DNA from: Ilex aquifolium
Taxonomy: Eukaryota; Streptophyta; Magnoliopsida; Aquifoliales; Aquifoliaceae
Length of the DNA stretch: 64,000 nucleotides
Direction: 5' to 3'
Assembly: GCA_951799425.1 (NCBI GenBank)
Contig: OX637402.1
Span: 26,405,492-26,469,491, forward strand
Below, one piece after another: positions 52,783 through 63,338 of the stretch. A program made the position numbers and the translations under genes. Position 1 is the first letter of the stretch; each line of letters opens with the position of its first letter. The notes beneath the pieces were generated by a model. It was not told the origin of the DNA. It saw only the letters and a program-made list of their open reading frames with translations, and ran no database searches.

Positions 52783-54282
52783 AGCAGGTAGGCAAGTTTG
52801 AGAAAATTAAAAAAGATAAAAAATTTACTTTCATGGCCACCAAGGACCTTTACGACAAAAATAAGATGTCAAATATGCATGAGTCTACCATACACATACT
52901 CGAACCCACCTTCAATAGATCAGTTGAGCAAATATTTAAGTCAAACAAATCCAAATCAAATATATCCATCTCACTACAGAAATATTAAAAAAAAAAATAG
53001 AACTTCATGCTAGAGATGTATGATCTATTAAAGTACAAACGACTTCGACAAAAAAAGAGTCCATCAGATGGTTCCCAAACTATGGAAATAGTAATAACGA
53101 AAGTCAGCTAATTAGGCAACATTAAATCATAAACCAACGGAATGATACAATCAAACCCAAGAATTAAGAAAGAGAAGATCATAAATTAGGCAGGTTGAAA
53201 CTGAATACAACCAACTGATTTGGGAACAGTCAACCCTTTGAGCTCTCTTTGCGGCTTCAATGACGATTTAGTTGACGAAGACAGAGGCAGCGAGGCTCAT
53301 ATCTAGGAAAAGAAATAGGCAACATACAAAAAAAAATGAGATAAGAAAATGACACAAATTTTTTAATCTAACAATGAGAAGCCAAAGCTAATTCCTCTTT
53401 TTTTCTGTCTTAAGCCAGAGCAAATAATTTATGTAAGGCATTTTAGCAAACAACTTGTGTGCCAAAAGCCAATGGAAATGCATACCCATGAAATTAGCGA
53501 TGGATTGGCAAAATTATTCAAAAATTAATGTGGGTGTTTAATTTGGGAGCACTCACATTAAAAAACCCAAATTAACACTCTAATTAAACACCCAATTGTT
53601 GTTTGTATGTGTGTAAAAACCCAAATTAACACCCAAATATGTGTGTACCTATGTGTGACTATATGTGTGTGCCTAGTGTGTCTATGTGGACTGTGCGATT
53701 GTGTGTGCGTGTGTTGTTGTGTGATGTGTGTAAGTATGCGTGTTCTGTGTGTGTTGTGTGCCTGATCAGTGTGCGTGTGTTGTGGGTTTGTGTATGCGCG
53801 ATGGTGAGTGCAAGAGATGTTGGGAGAAAGGGAGGAGAGAAATAGTAGAGAGAGGAAAGAGATAGGAAATGGGAGAGAAAGATAGGAGGTGGGGTGAGTG
53901 TGCTCTGTGTGCGTGTGTCGTGTGTTTTTGTATGTGAAGAGAGAGAGAGAGAGAGAGAGGAGATCACCTGGGTTGAGTGATCATCAACGGTGGGCTGGCT
54001 GTTGTTAGGGTGGGAGAGAGAGAGAGATGAAGAAGAAGAGAGACGTTGGGATTATGTCACACAATTGAGTTGGGCACTGTGCAAAAGGTTTGGGCGGGAT
54101 AAATTTAGTCTAGATGCATTGAGCCTTTTGGATTAAATTGGAACAATAGAGATGAAATCTGGGCCATTAAATAAAAAGTAGTTTAAATCTGAGCCCTTCT
54201 TGTGCTTTCCCAACTTTAGATTTTTTATTTTATTTTATCAAATTTTAAAGATTCAAATTGGGTTCTATCTTATTATTATAGA

Positions 54283-54541
54283 TAACAGATTTTTTATCAA
54301 ACAAATATACCCATTTACCCAAATCATGTGTTAATGAGTTTATCAAAGAAGAATATAGTGTGGAGGTGATTATTATATGTTTACAATATATAAAAAGAGA
54401 AGAATTATATTTACAAGGATGGTTGTTTCATATATTAATTTAGTCTTGAATTTAAATATTTTTTTTCATGTTTGAACTTAAAATTTTCTTTCTATTAGCT
54501 GGAGAATTTTTTCTAATATATTTTGTCCCCCTCAAACAAAT
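54283..54541. other. Interrupted flank of TAR copy D
   Basis: About 54345-54415 matches the shared flank at 36125-36185 and 44030-44090 (GAATATA.TGTGGA..TG.TTATTATATG). The match resumes at about 57015 (TTTACAATAAACATG). The DNA between is an inserted element that includes the solo LTR, possibly a decayed hAT ending in TTGGCTCCACCACGG near 57013. No gene. Confidence 0.5.
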
Positions 54542-56990
54542 TGTAAAACTCAAAAAAAAAAATTATTATTACAATTCTAATTACATGGATAAAATAGTAA
54601 TTAATTGTTAAAGCATGGGTCAAAAACGTGAATTTTTATATAATTCAAATGACGAAACGAATATCACCGTTGGATCCGTCTCGCGAAATCTAGCTACCCA
54701 GTAAATTTTTGTAAAATTCTGAGATAGTTCACGAATTACGAAGTGATCAGGTGTCGTGCGACTAAAATAATTGCGATCAGATTTTATTCGCGGAACCCGA
54801 AAAATAATTTAAAGTTAGTTCAATAAAAATATATTAAATTTAACACGGAACGAGATTTAATTGATTCGAAATAAAATGAGATATGTTAAAATTGAACGTG
54901 TGACGCGAAGTAGGCCAAATATTAAAAACTATATAAAGTGAAAGACAAAACTCTTCCACTTTATTCAGCACGCCAACTTCAGCCAGAAACAGAGAGATAG
55001 AAAAGAGAGAAAGAAAAAAAGAAAAGAAAAAAACAAAGTTAGATCTCTTGATCTTCTTTCTCAGATCTACGAAGATTTAACATTTCGATCGCTTCGGGCC
55101 AAAAATTAAAGTTGCTCTACTCAGTGAGAGCTACGCAATGACACCAAAGATCGTATTTTTCTCCAAAAATATCAAGTACGAGAATTTAGATCTAAGGCTT
55201 GGGAAACTGAATTTGGGCTTTCCTTGGAGTCTACTACGTGGGCTCACGTTACAAGAAGTATGGTTTCCCCTATTTAGATGTAATTTCAACCTAAAATATG
55301 GCATATGAAATGGGTAAGTTAAAGGTGTATATCACATGTTAGGTTTTGACTCGTGTAACTAGTGGGTCAAATATATGATTTATAATTAATCTTGTAATTA
55401 GTAAAATCCTATTATGATTAACTTGGTGTAAGTTAATGTTAGTTGTTTAAAATATGTTAATTGTACATTAGCATGACTTGATGTTTTAATAGCATATCAA
55501 GTTTAATAAAATTATTACCTTTTTATGTGATTATGAAATAATATGTATGTTAAATGATTATTTAGCATATGATTATTGTGGTGGACTTGTGCTTATGTTT
55601 ATATGTTGTCATGTTGGAAGTAATAAGCATGCTAGTTGTGTAAATTGATTGTGCCATCTAGGTGTTTGTTCAAATGCCTAGGTGAATACAAGTATGTTGG
55701 TTGAGTTGATTATCTTACATAACATGCTTGAAATTGTGTTGAAAATGTCATTATATTGCATTCATTATGTAATGAACATTGTAAATGGTACCAAAGACAA
55801 TTGCACATTATATTATATTATGCATGAGTTGCACTACATTCATGGACATTGACATGGGTGTGAGTGTGTTCATGGTATGAAATCAATCATCACATAGGTG
55901 GTTGATCGTGGGCTTGGGAAAGTCGCACCAAGATCCGGCTGAGTCGCACGAGAAATTAAATGGATAAATGTGTCGAGGATATCAAGAAGGGCTGGATTCT
56001 CCCTCGGGTGCAAGACCCGCTTACTTAGTTTATACACTTTCCGGCGGTGAAATTCCAGAAAAGTGTAGCGGCGTAAACGGAGCCGCAGGTGGAATGTCCT
56101 GAAGATCCGTTGATGGTGTGATGTCCCATTGGTGTAATACCATAAATCATCTCCCCACAAAGACACAAGAAAATGAATTAATTAGTCATTGAGTGTACAT
56201 AACACCAATGACAGTGGGGCTTGGAATGCTCGGATACATACGCATGACATTGCATGTGTTGTGAGAGCTCGGGATGGGGCTCGGTGTTGGTATTGCTTGC
56301 TTGAGTTGCATCTCATGGCATGACATGATTTATGGTATTTGTTCATAATAGACATATTTGAATGAATGCATGAAATGATTGTTGCATGTGACATTTCATA
56401 TGCATTTAGGTTGAGAGGAATTCTCTATAGGAGTTATCCTATTGAGCGTTGGCTCACCTTTTATGGGAACATTTTTCAGGTATCGCTCAGGCGTCCACCG
56501 AAGGCGAGGCCATGGGCCCGCTGTGACGACAGAGCCGGTCTGTGGCTCTTATTTTGACCTTGCAGTCTCTTGTATATGTTTACTTTTGGCCTTGTATAAT
56601 TTTTGTAAACAAAAACTTCTTTTATATTAAAAATGCATGTATATGAGATTTTTTTTTGAGATATTTATTCTTTTATGAATGAATGTACGTAGTAATGATG
56701 ATTATGGTAGTATCCGATACTATGCAATTAAGTATGGATAAATGGACCCGGTGTGGTCAATATTGTATATTGGACCTCGGATGGGTCATGTGATTGTATG
56801 ATTACACAGGTTGTGTTTTGGGTAGAGTTCTCCGTACAAAGGAGACTCTGCCCGAATTTTGTTAAGTTATGGATCCTGGTAAATGGGGCATAACGGCGTG
56901 GTATCGAATTACACGGTATCCACGGGTATTTCGCGGGTTGATGGGTGATCAACCGGATAATTACGGACACCTGAATTTTGGGGCGTCACA
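54542..56990 (-). mobile_element. Solo LTR, same family as 26469-29747
   Basis: On the minus strand it starts TGTGACGCCCCAAAATTC and ends GAGTTTTACA. The perfect 5-bp duplication CAAAT flanks it (54537-54541 and 56991-56995). It is 2449 bp, collinear with the copy at 26469 and lacks the nested hAT. Internal sequence is non-coding. Different target duplications show two independent insertions. Confidence 0.92.
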
Positions 56991-56995
56991 CAAAT

Positions 56996-57376
56996 TCTTG
57001 GCTCCACCACGGTTTACAATAAACATGACGAAAGTGATTTAACGTCAAAGTGGTTATGTTGTCCAATTTTGTATTAGTAGTGATGTGCGGTCTAAAAGTT
57101 TTTTCAAAATTTGCGTTCCAAATCAATTCAGGTAATTAGATCAATATGTATCGATAATTTTTTGTGTGGAAAACCATTGATCTAACTATCCATATTAATT
57201 TGAGATGTAAAATTTTGAAAAACTTTAGGGACGTGAAATTTTTTGATCTTGTATTCTTGGAATTGGGGAAATCTTGAATTGAATTAGTGGTGTAGACTCA
57301 AGGCATTGGTGCACCACACACTGAAAGATTGTAGGTACAATAAGTTTAACCCTCAGGAGTACTGTCAGATCAGATA
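56996..57376. other. 3' flank of TAR copy D
   Basis: No gene. About 57015-57060 and 57300-57376 resemble the flanks at 44095-44140 and 44385-44460 (for example TAAGTTTAACCCTCA against TAAGCTTAACCCTCA). The middle contains a short inverted motif, AATTTTTTGTGTGGAAAA flanked by ATTGATCTAA-like arms, of unknown nature. Confidence 0.4.
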
Positions 57377-57704
57377 GGGCTGTTAGTTGAACAAGCTCGA
57401 GTCGAGCTTAAAAAACTTGTTTCTTAATTGAGTCTAAAAAATTGTTCAAGTTCGGCTCGTTTCCTAAACGAGCCGAGCCTGAAAGAGCCAAAAACAAGTC
57501 GAGCCCGAGCCGGGCCCGAGTATTTACACATAAACGAGCCGAGCCTATTGAGTTTGAGCCGAACTTGCAGGGCTTTTTTTTAAACGAGTCTAAAAAAATT
57601 TTCAAGTTCGAGCTCAGTTAGAAAATGAACCGAGCCTGAACAAACCGAACCCAAGCCGAATTCAAGCCAAACTCAAGTAGCTCAGTTTGATTAACAGTTC
57701 TACC
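57377..57704. mobile_element. hAT-like MITE (GAGCCGAGC type)
   Basis: A perfect 8-bp direct repeat, ATCAGATA, flanks it (57369-57376 and 57705-57712). The ends GGGCTGTTAGTTGAAC and GATTAACAGTTCTACC are imperfect inverted repeats of the widespread TAGGGGTGTTAA type. The interior is packed with GAGCCGAGCC and GCTCGAG motifs. It was inserted beside, and shares a duplication base with, the next hAT element. Confidence 0.75.
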
Positions 57705-57714
57705 ATCAGATATG

Positions 57715-58380
57715 CAGGTGTGGAGCTACATTGGGACCACGGTTCCCCCCGCCCTCTCCCTATAATATTATTCAATATATTACATTTGTTCCCCTAAATT
57801 TTAATAATTTACATAATGTTATTAGTCTCTTTTTTTTCTTCTAGTTAACTAATGGTTCATTACCCCCTAAAACAAATGTTTTACTTTTGGATTGAATTAA
57901 TTAAATGTAAATGTTGTGATCTATTTATATATATTGAAAAAAAATATAATATTTCTATTCTATTTAATACAATACTTCCTATCTATTAAAAGTAATTGTG
58001 TAGCTATCATTTGTTATTTTTTTTATTTGTTTTTAGTCAATACCTAATAAAACATGATTGGACGCAAATGCTACATGTTATAACCCAAAAACATTTTTAT
58101 GCTATGTCCTCGATAATATCGAGAATGATTTTAACTATATTTTACAACTATATAAAGAATAATTTTACTGTAAACTATGTGATTATTAATCAATTATAAA
58201 AAATCTTAGAGATTTTAAAGAATATAGTATTTCACTATAACACATGATTGTGTTCCTTTACAAGTCTTAGTCTATTTTGTCATTCTTGCACTTTTTTTTT
58301 TTTTTCGGTATCAACAGGTGAATTATTTTTAATTATATTTCACCTCCCCTCCCTCATCCTCATTCCTAGCTCTGCCCGTG
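57715..58380. mobile_element. hAT MITE (diverged CAGGGGCGGAGC family)
   Basis: The ends CAGGTGTGGAGCTAC and TAGCTCTGCCCGTG are inverted and correspond to the CAGGGGCGGAGC family. The perfect 8-bp duplication CAGATATG flanks the element (57707-57714 and 58381-58388). The interior is A/T-rich and non-coding. It lies just downstream of the stop codon of copy D. Confidence 0.85.
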
Positions 58381-58850
58381 CAGATATGATTAGAATCAAC
58401 GAAATGTTGATTGCCTTCTCCTCCTCAGCGTTTCGATACCATCTTCCTCAGAGACTAATGTTTCCATTTTCTGCAACATTAAATCAAAGTCATCTTGAGT
58501 CCTGATGAGGCTGAGACGCACGTATCCACTTCCAGCGCCAAATAAGTTACCATCGCGGCCAATGATACCGGCTGCATTTAGGACAGCATAACAGTCCTTA
58601 TCTTCTTCCCTTTCGCATTTGAACCAAGCATAAGCTGCAATGAGCATGAGGTTAAAATATAAAGTTTTGACATATAAATGATTTGGCTCTTACATAGCAT
58701 CCTAATTTCTAGTAGATGATTGCTAAGAAGAATGAACATGAATAACAAGAACATAAATAGTTTTAATGAACATGAATAACAAGAACATAAATAGTCTTCA
58801 TTGCAGTGGACTACACTCGTCCTTCGGCAGCTCGCACACTTAACTCACAG

Positions 58851-60271
58851 GATCCGCAATACTTCGTGGGGTCTCTCTTCGCAGGATCCGCCTTCATCCG
58901 AGGTGGCCACTTTAAGAACTTCTCGTTCTGGACCTCATACAGAACTTGGGACACAGCGGCAGTGAGTGGGGTGAATTGCTGAGGTCCGTATCTTGGCTGT
59001 AGCTCAGGTTGCACGGGGCCCAAGCGGTCTTTAACATTTCCTCTTCTCTTTGGCGAGCGATCTCTATCCCTCCTTGGAGACCTTTCTCGCCCTTTTTCCC
59101 TCCTGGGGCTTCGGTCCCTTCTCTTTTCTTCTTTTTCCTTCTCCTTTCGTGAGGATGTATTCCCCACTTTGGAAAGGAGTGCTTCTTCACCGTTTATATA
59201 CTTTTCTGCCTTGGCTAGCACCTCGGCCATGCTCGCTTGAGGGTTCTTTGATACAGAAAACATCAAATCCTTTGACTGCACTCCTAATCCAGCAATGAAA
59301 GCAGTAATGGCAAACTTTTCGTCAGGGATATCTACCTTCAGAGATTCTGAATTGAACCTTTGTACATAAGATCTCAGGTTCTCGTCGGGCCTCTGTTTTA
59401 TATTTAATAAATGGTAGCTCGGCTTCCTATAGATCCGAGCTCCGATGAAGTGAGACACGAAAGAAATGGAGAGTTCTTTGAAAGAAGAGATCGAGGCTGG
59501 GGGGAGCCTATGGAACCATGCTAAGGCTGATCCCTTCAGGGTGATGGCGAAGGCCCTACATCGCACAGGATCCTGGTACCCGTGCAGCTCCATTTGATTT
59601 TTGTAGGTGTTGAGGTGATCCACGGGGTCTTTTGTCCCATCGAAAACCTCCATCTGAGGTACTCTGAACTTCGGAGGAAGAGGGAAATGTAGTACCCCGG
59701 GGGTGAATGGGGATTCAGTTTCTTGCACCAAGGCGTCCATCGTTACAGGGGTTTTGACCTTCACAGCTTCTCTCATGTGGCTGAGCTCTTGCTGGATGTC
59801 TTTGAAGCGGTGTTCCCAGTATTGCTCCATTCTCTCCTGCTGAAAAGGTAGGAAATCATTCCTCTATATCCCCTCGTTCTGGCTCTGTGCTTCTTCATTT
59901 ATTCCCCTTCTAGGCGGCTGATGGGGTGCCTGACTATTCTCCCCCCCTTCATTCGCTTCCCTAAGGGGATCGAGGCATTCCCGTTCCCTGAGAGGAAGAT
60001 CATTTGGGCCTTGCCGAGCTGGTTGCGTCTGCTGGGGACCTTGTAAGAGCTTCAAAAGCTCTTCATTTTGTTGGAGCAAGCGCTGATTGACCAGACGAAG
60101 GGCGTTTAGTTCATTGTTAGCGGGGGGATCCACCGTAGGAGGGTCGTTTTCAGCAGTAGGGATGAATTCATGAAGGTTTTCCGGTTGCCTCCCACTAGTG
60201 ACCTCCTGAGGATTCTGCGCTTTTGGGGGATTCATCTGACTTTTACTCATGTTTCGCGTAGAGACCATCAA
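58851..60271 (-). pseudogene. gag fragment of a Ty3/gypsy (Tat-like) retrotransposon
   Basis: The minus strand encodes an N-terminal Gln/Pro-rich part (60271 to 59867) and, after an in-frame TAG at 59864-59866, a retrotransposon gag domain (59863 to 58851). This contains FDGTKDPVDHLNTYKNQM, FAITLKGSALAWFHRLPP, SISSFKELSISFV and RPDENLRSYVQRFN, features of the Tat/Retand-type plant gag. An Arg/Ser/Lys-rich stretch follows. The frame is cut at KYCGS where TAR intron sequence begins, just before the expected zinc knuckle. Protease, reverse transcriptase and integrase are absent. Confidence 0.85.
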
Positions 60272-60330
60272 TTACTGAAGAATCAGTATATTTGTAACAA
60301 GAACTGTCGTTCCCACAGACGGCGCCAAAC

Positions 60331-60890
60331 TGATGGTGTAATTCCACGTGATTGAATAGTAAGATCAGGTTCTGTCGTAAGAATTTGAGCTACAAAGCTC
60401 GTGAGGTTGATGTAGGGGTGTTATGATTATCTCCGGTATAGTGCGTGCAACATAACGAAATTTTAGTGGTTCACCGGCGGATGAGCTCGGCTAGTCCACT
60501 CTCTAATGGAGACTGATCTCCCTCTTTCTTTATTGATGATGTTCGAATACTTACAGATCTCTCTCTCTTTCTCATGGAAATGTACAGTACTTATAATATT
60601 GTCTCCTACCCTCCAGGATCTCTGCCGAGATCTTTGCCCCCTATTCATGGGATCTTCCTTAATCTTAGGAGGGGATCATAATCAACTAAGGGTTTCCTTC
60701 TTGGGACGTTGCATGATTTCCGCTTGGGTGATGCTGGCTATTATCCAGCTGTTTCCCCTACTGACTTGGCTATTGTTTTGCTTGGATTGAGTCTGAGCTC
60801 TGGTCCTCTGAGCTCTGGAGTTTTGACCCGACCTCCAGTCCTGACCTCCTGGGCTGAGCTCGCACTTGAGATTAATTTTGGGTACCATCA
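60331..60890 (-). mobile_element. 5' LTR of the Tat-like retrotransposon fragment
   Basis: The 560-bp segment starts TGATGGTACCC and ends TTACACCATCA on the minus strand, so its ends TGATGG/CCATCA are inverted. Directly downstream (60330-60310) is TTTGGCGCCGTCTGTGGG, a primer-binding-site region typical of plant gypsy elements. The second LTR and most of the internal region are missing. Confidence 0.8.
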
Positions 60891-61817
60891 AGCCTGAACC
60901 AAAAACAATGAATCTTCCGGTTGTGTTTGCGTTCCCGACGATTTCATGTACTTTGCGGATGCGTTTCTCAAGCTGTTCTGACATAGAAGAGCCATCACTG
61001 AATGAATAGCTCATCCTGTGCCAACCTGCCACAAGAAGTGCACTGCTAGCAGCATGCTGCATCCAGAAAGGCTCCAAAAACAGTGGATCTCCACTGCATT
61101 CAACAATAGACCAAAATAAGAATGATTTGAGTCCAGACATGTTGATAATTGGGCACATATTAAGTTACCAAACATTACTTTCTCAATCGGGTGAGGTTAC
61201 GACAAAATAAGGTCAGTTGAACCGATCCTCACATTGAGGATTGATCCCAAACTTTTTTAGTGGCAATTTGATTCCAATTGAATGTAACTAATCTTTTTTT
61301 TTTATTGTAGGTTAACCCTTGTAACTTTCGTTATGGTACCGAATTGGACACCCTAGGCCTCCAAAAGAACTCTCACATGTCAATTTTGCTATTATCACTT
61401 AAAGAAAAAGGGAGAAGGAGGAAATTAGACACAAAACAAGGCAATAACTAAAATTAAATGATGGTCAAAACTGCACTACCGTCTTGACATCTTTCAAAAC
61501 TGGAGGATGCCTATGCCTCTCCATATTGACAAACAAATCTAGCAAAACTCTCAACTATGCAACTACCCATAAGGAGTGATAAGAGAAATTCCCTATGTTT
61601 TATGCAAAAAAAAAAGTTTTTTTTTTTGTTATCATTTATATGCACTGGTCAATGGTCTGAGTCATGTTGTTCAGATGCAAATTTGACTGGTATCTCAGGT
61701 CATTAAGCTTCTTGCAAAAACATGAGAGAGAAACGCAGAAGTTACCCATTTACTTTTGCATCACACCCAGCTATGAATTGTGAGCAATCAGGGCCAGAAA
61801 AGCAGGTGTTGCACTCA

Positions 61818-63112
61818 CAAGGGCGGAGCCATTAGTGGGCTCAGGTGGGCTGAAGCCCAGAGTAAAAAAAAAAAAAATTTACCACTTTCATTCAAGCCTA
61901 CTTCCATTTGGTCTAATGGGCCTTAGTCCTCCTACCTAATAGTTTGGTGCAACCCAAAGCCCTTAAGGCTTAAGCCCCAATTTTGTCCCACTTATATTTC
62001 CCCAACCCAGAGCAAGAGCAACGGTTACCTCCTACCTGCAAATTTCCCAAAATCAGTCTCTTCTCTCTCTCAGACAAGTCTCTCTCAGTCTCTTCCCCCA
62101 AAATCATGTCGAATACATGCTGGCAGTATCTTCTCTCTCAGGCGGCCAGGCACTTCCCCCAAAATCATGCCAGTCTCTTCTCTTTCAGGTTGCCACTTCA
62201 ACGCAAACACCCTCTATTTGTTTGGTTTTGCTCTTTGTTCAAATGCCCACAAGCTGTTCGATCAAATGCCCATGAATCACACACACATCTATTGTTGATT
62301 CTTGTTTGGTTTTATATGATTAAAACTTCAATGAGATGAAACAGGCTTGGGTCTTTGACATTTAAAGCTCCTGACAATGTGAAATACCCATCCATGGATT
62401 TGGCTTATGCTGCTGGGCGAGCTGGAGGCACCATGAAAAGTTGAATCTGCTTATGCTGCTGGGCGAGCTGGAGGTACTTTGTTCTACTTATCATCTGCTG
62501 ATCTGCATGTATTGAAATTTAATTCTTGGTTCTTTTTCTGCCTTATTTTGATGGTGAATGGAATATATTCTTGGTAGCTGTAGCTTCACCCTCTGCAAAT
62601 GAGTTCATTATTTGGAGAGTGACTGTGTTTTCTTCTCGTCATAACTTACATATAAACCCTGTTAATTTTATGGATGCTGAGATGGTTGGAACCCGATTTT
62701 TTGACCTCACCTAAAAGAACCCAAATTGCTTAATGGATTAAAAGGTGGGTTATGGGTGATGTCATGGAAAGTTGAATCTAAAAGATGTATAAAATATCGA
62801 AGTCTCAAATATATCAACTTCTCCAGTTTATTTTCCTTTTTTGCCTTCTATGTGCCATCAGTTGAGCCCAAGCTAACAACGAATAGATGCCCGGGATTAT
62901 TGAAAGAGAAATAACGGAAACAATCGATACAGATTCAATAATAGATGTCTTTTGTTCTAGAAAGGATCGAAGAGTCCAATTTCATTAGTAAGTGTTTATG
63001 AGTTTACATTTGTATTATTATATATATGTTTATGAGTTTACATTTGTATTTTATTAGTCGTATGAATGCTTAGTTTAGCCCGAGATAAACAAAAATCCTG
63101 GCTCCGCCCTTG
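61818..63112. mobile_element. hAT element inserted in exon 1 of TAR copy D
   Basis: The termini CAAGGGCGGAGCC and GGCTCCGCCCTTG are perfectly inverted. The perfect 8-bp duplication TGCACTCA (61810-61817 and 63113-63120) comes from the TAR exon. It is 1295 bp, longer than its relatives. The interior includes open frames without transposase similarity that I can recognise and a repeated phrase, CTTATGCTGCTGGGCGAGCTGG (in two copies near 62405 and 62452), so it may have picked up host sequence. Confidence 0.92.
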
Positions 63113-63338
63113 TGCACTCACAAACTGGATTTCCGTCAAGAAGAATACTATCTAAGTAGACTCTTCCATGGCCTGAGCATGAGACTGATGCCACAGCTTC
63201 AGCTTCTGCTGCTGCTTTCTCACTCCAACTGAGCTTCCACTTGGCCCCCACAAACAGATAGAATAGAAGAAATAGATTCAGAACCACAGAACTCACCTTA
63301 CACCAGTAGTCACCTCTTGAGCTCTGAATATTCGCCAT

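Larger units (their letters stand above)
50398..54282 (-). mobile_element. Non-autonomous Helitron, 3.9 kb
   Basis: On the minus strand it begins TCTATAATAATAAGATAG (54282 downward) and ends with the hairpin CCGTGCC-TTCA-GGCACGG, then GTGATTA and CTAG (50401-50398). The flanks are A on the 5' side and T on the 3' side, matching Helitron insertion between A and T without duplication. No Rep/helicase frame was seen. It contains a second, imperfect terminal hairpin at about 50517-50540, a 300-bp tandem duplication, a 36-bp tandem repeat and a GT- and GA-rich block at 53590-54040. The CT-rich minus-strand sequence at 53930-54050 resembles a plant 5' leader and might be captured. Confidence 0.85.
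58396..63338 (-). pseudogene. TAR3/TAR4-like gene copy D, broken by two transposons
   Basis: Recognisable parts are exon 1 (start ATG 63338 to about 63113, and about 61746-61817), the 5' two-thirds of exon 2 (60891-61093) and exon 5 (58396-58634, stop at 58396). They are very similar to copy C. A hAT element (61818-63112) splits exon 1 inside the EGF module. A gypsy LTR fragment (58851-60890) has taken the place of the rest of exon 2, exons 3 and 4 and part of intron 4, removing the PLP lysine. No functional enzyme is possible. Coding sequence outside the breaks is otherwise nearly clean, so inactivation is recent. Confidence 0.93.
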
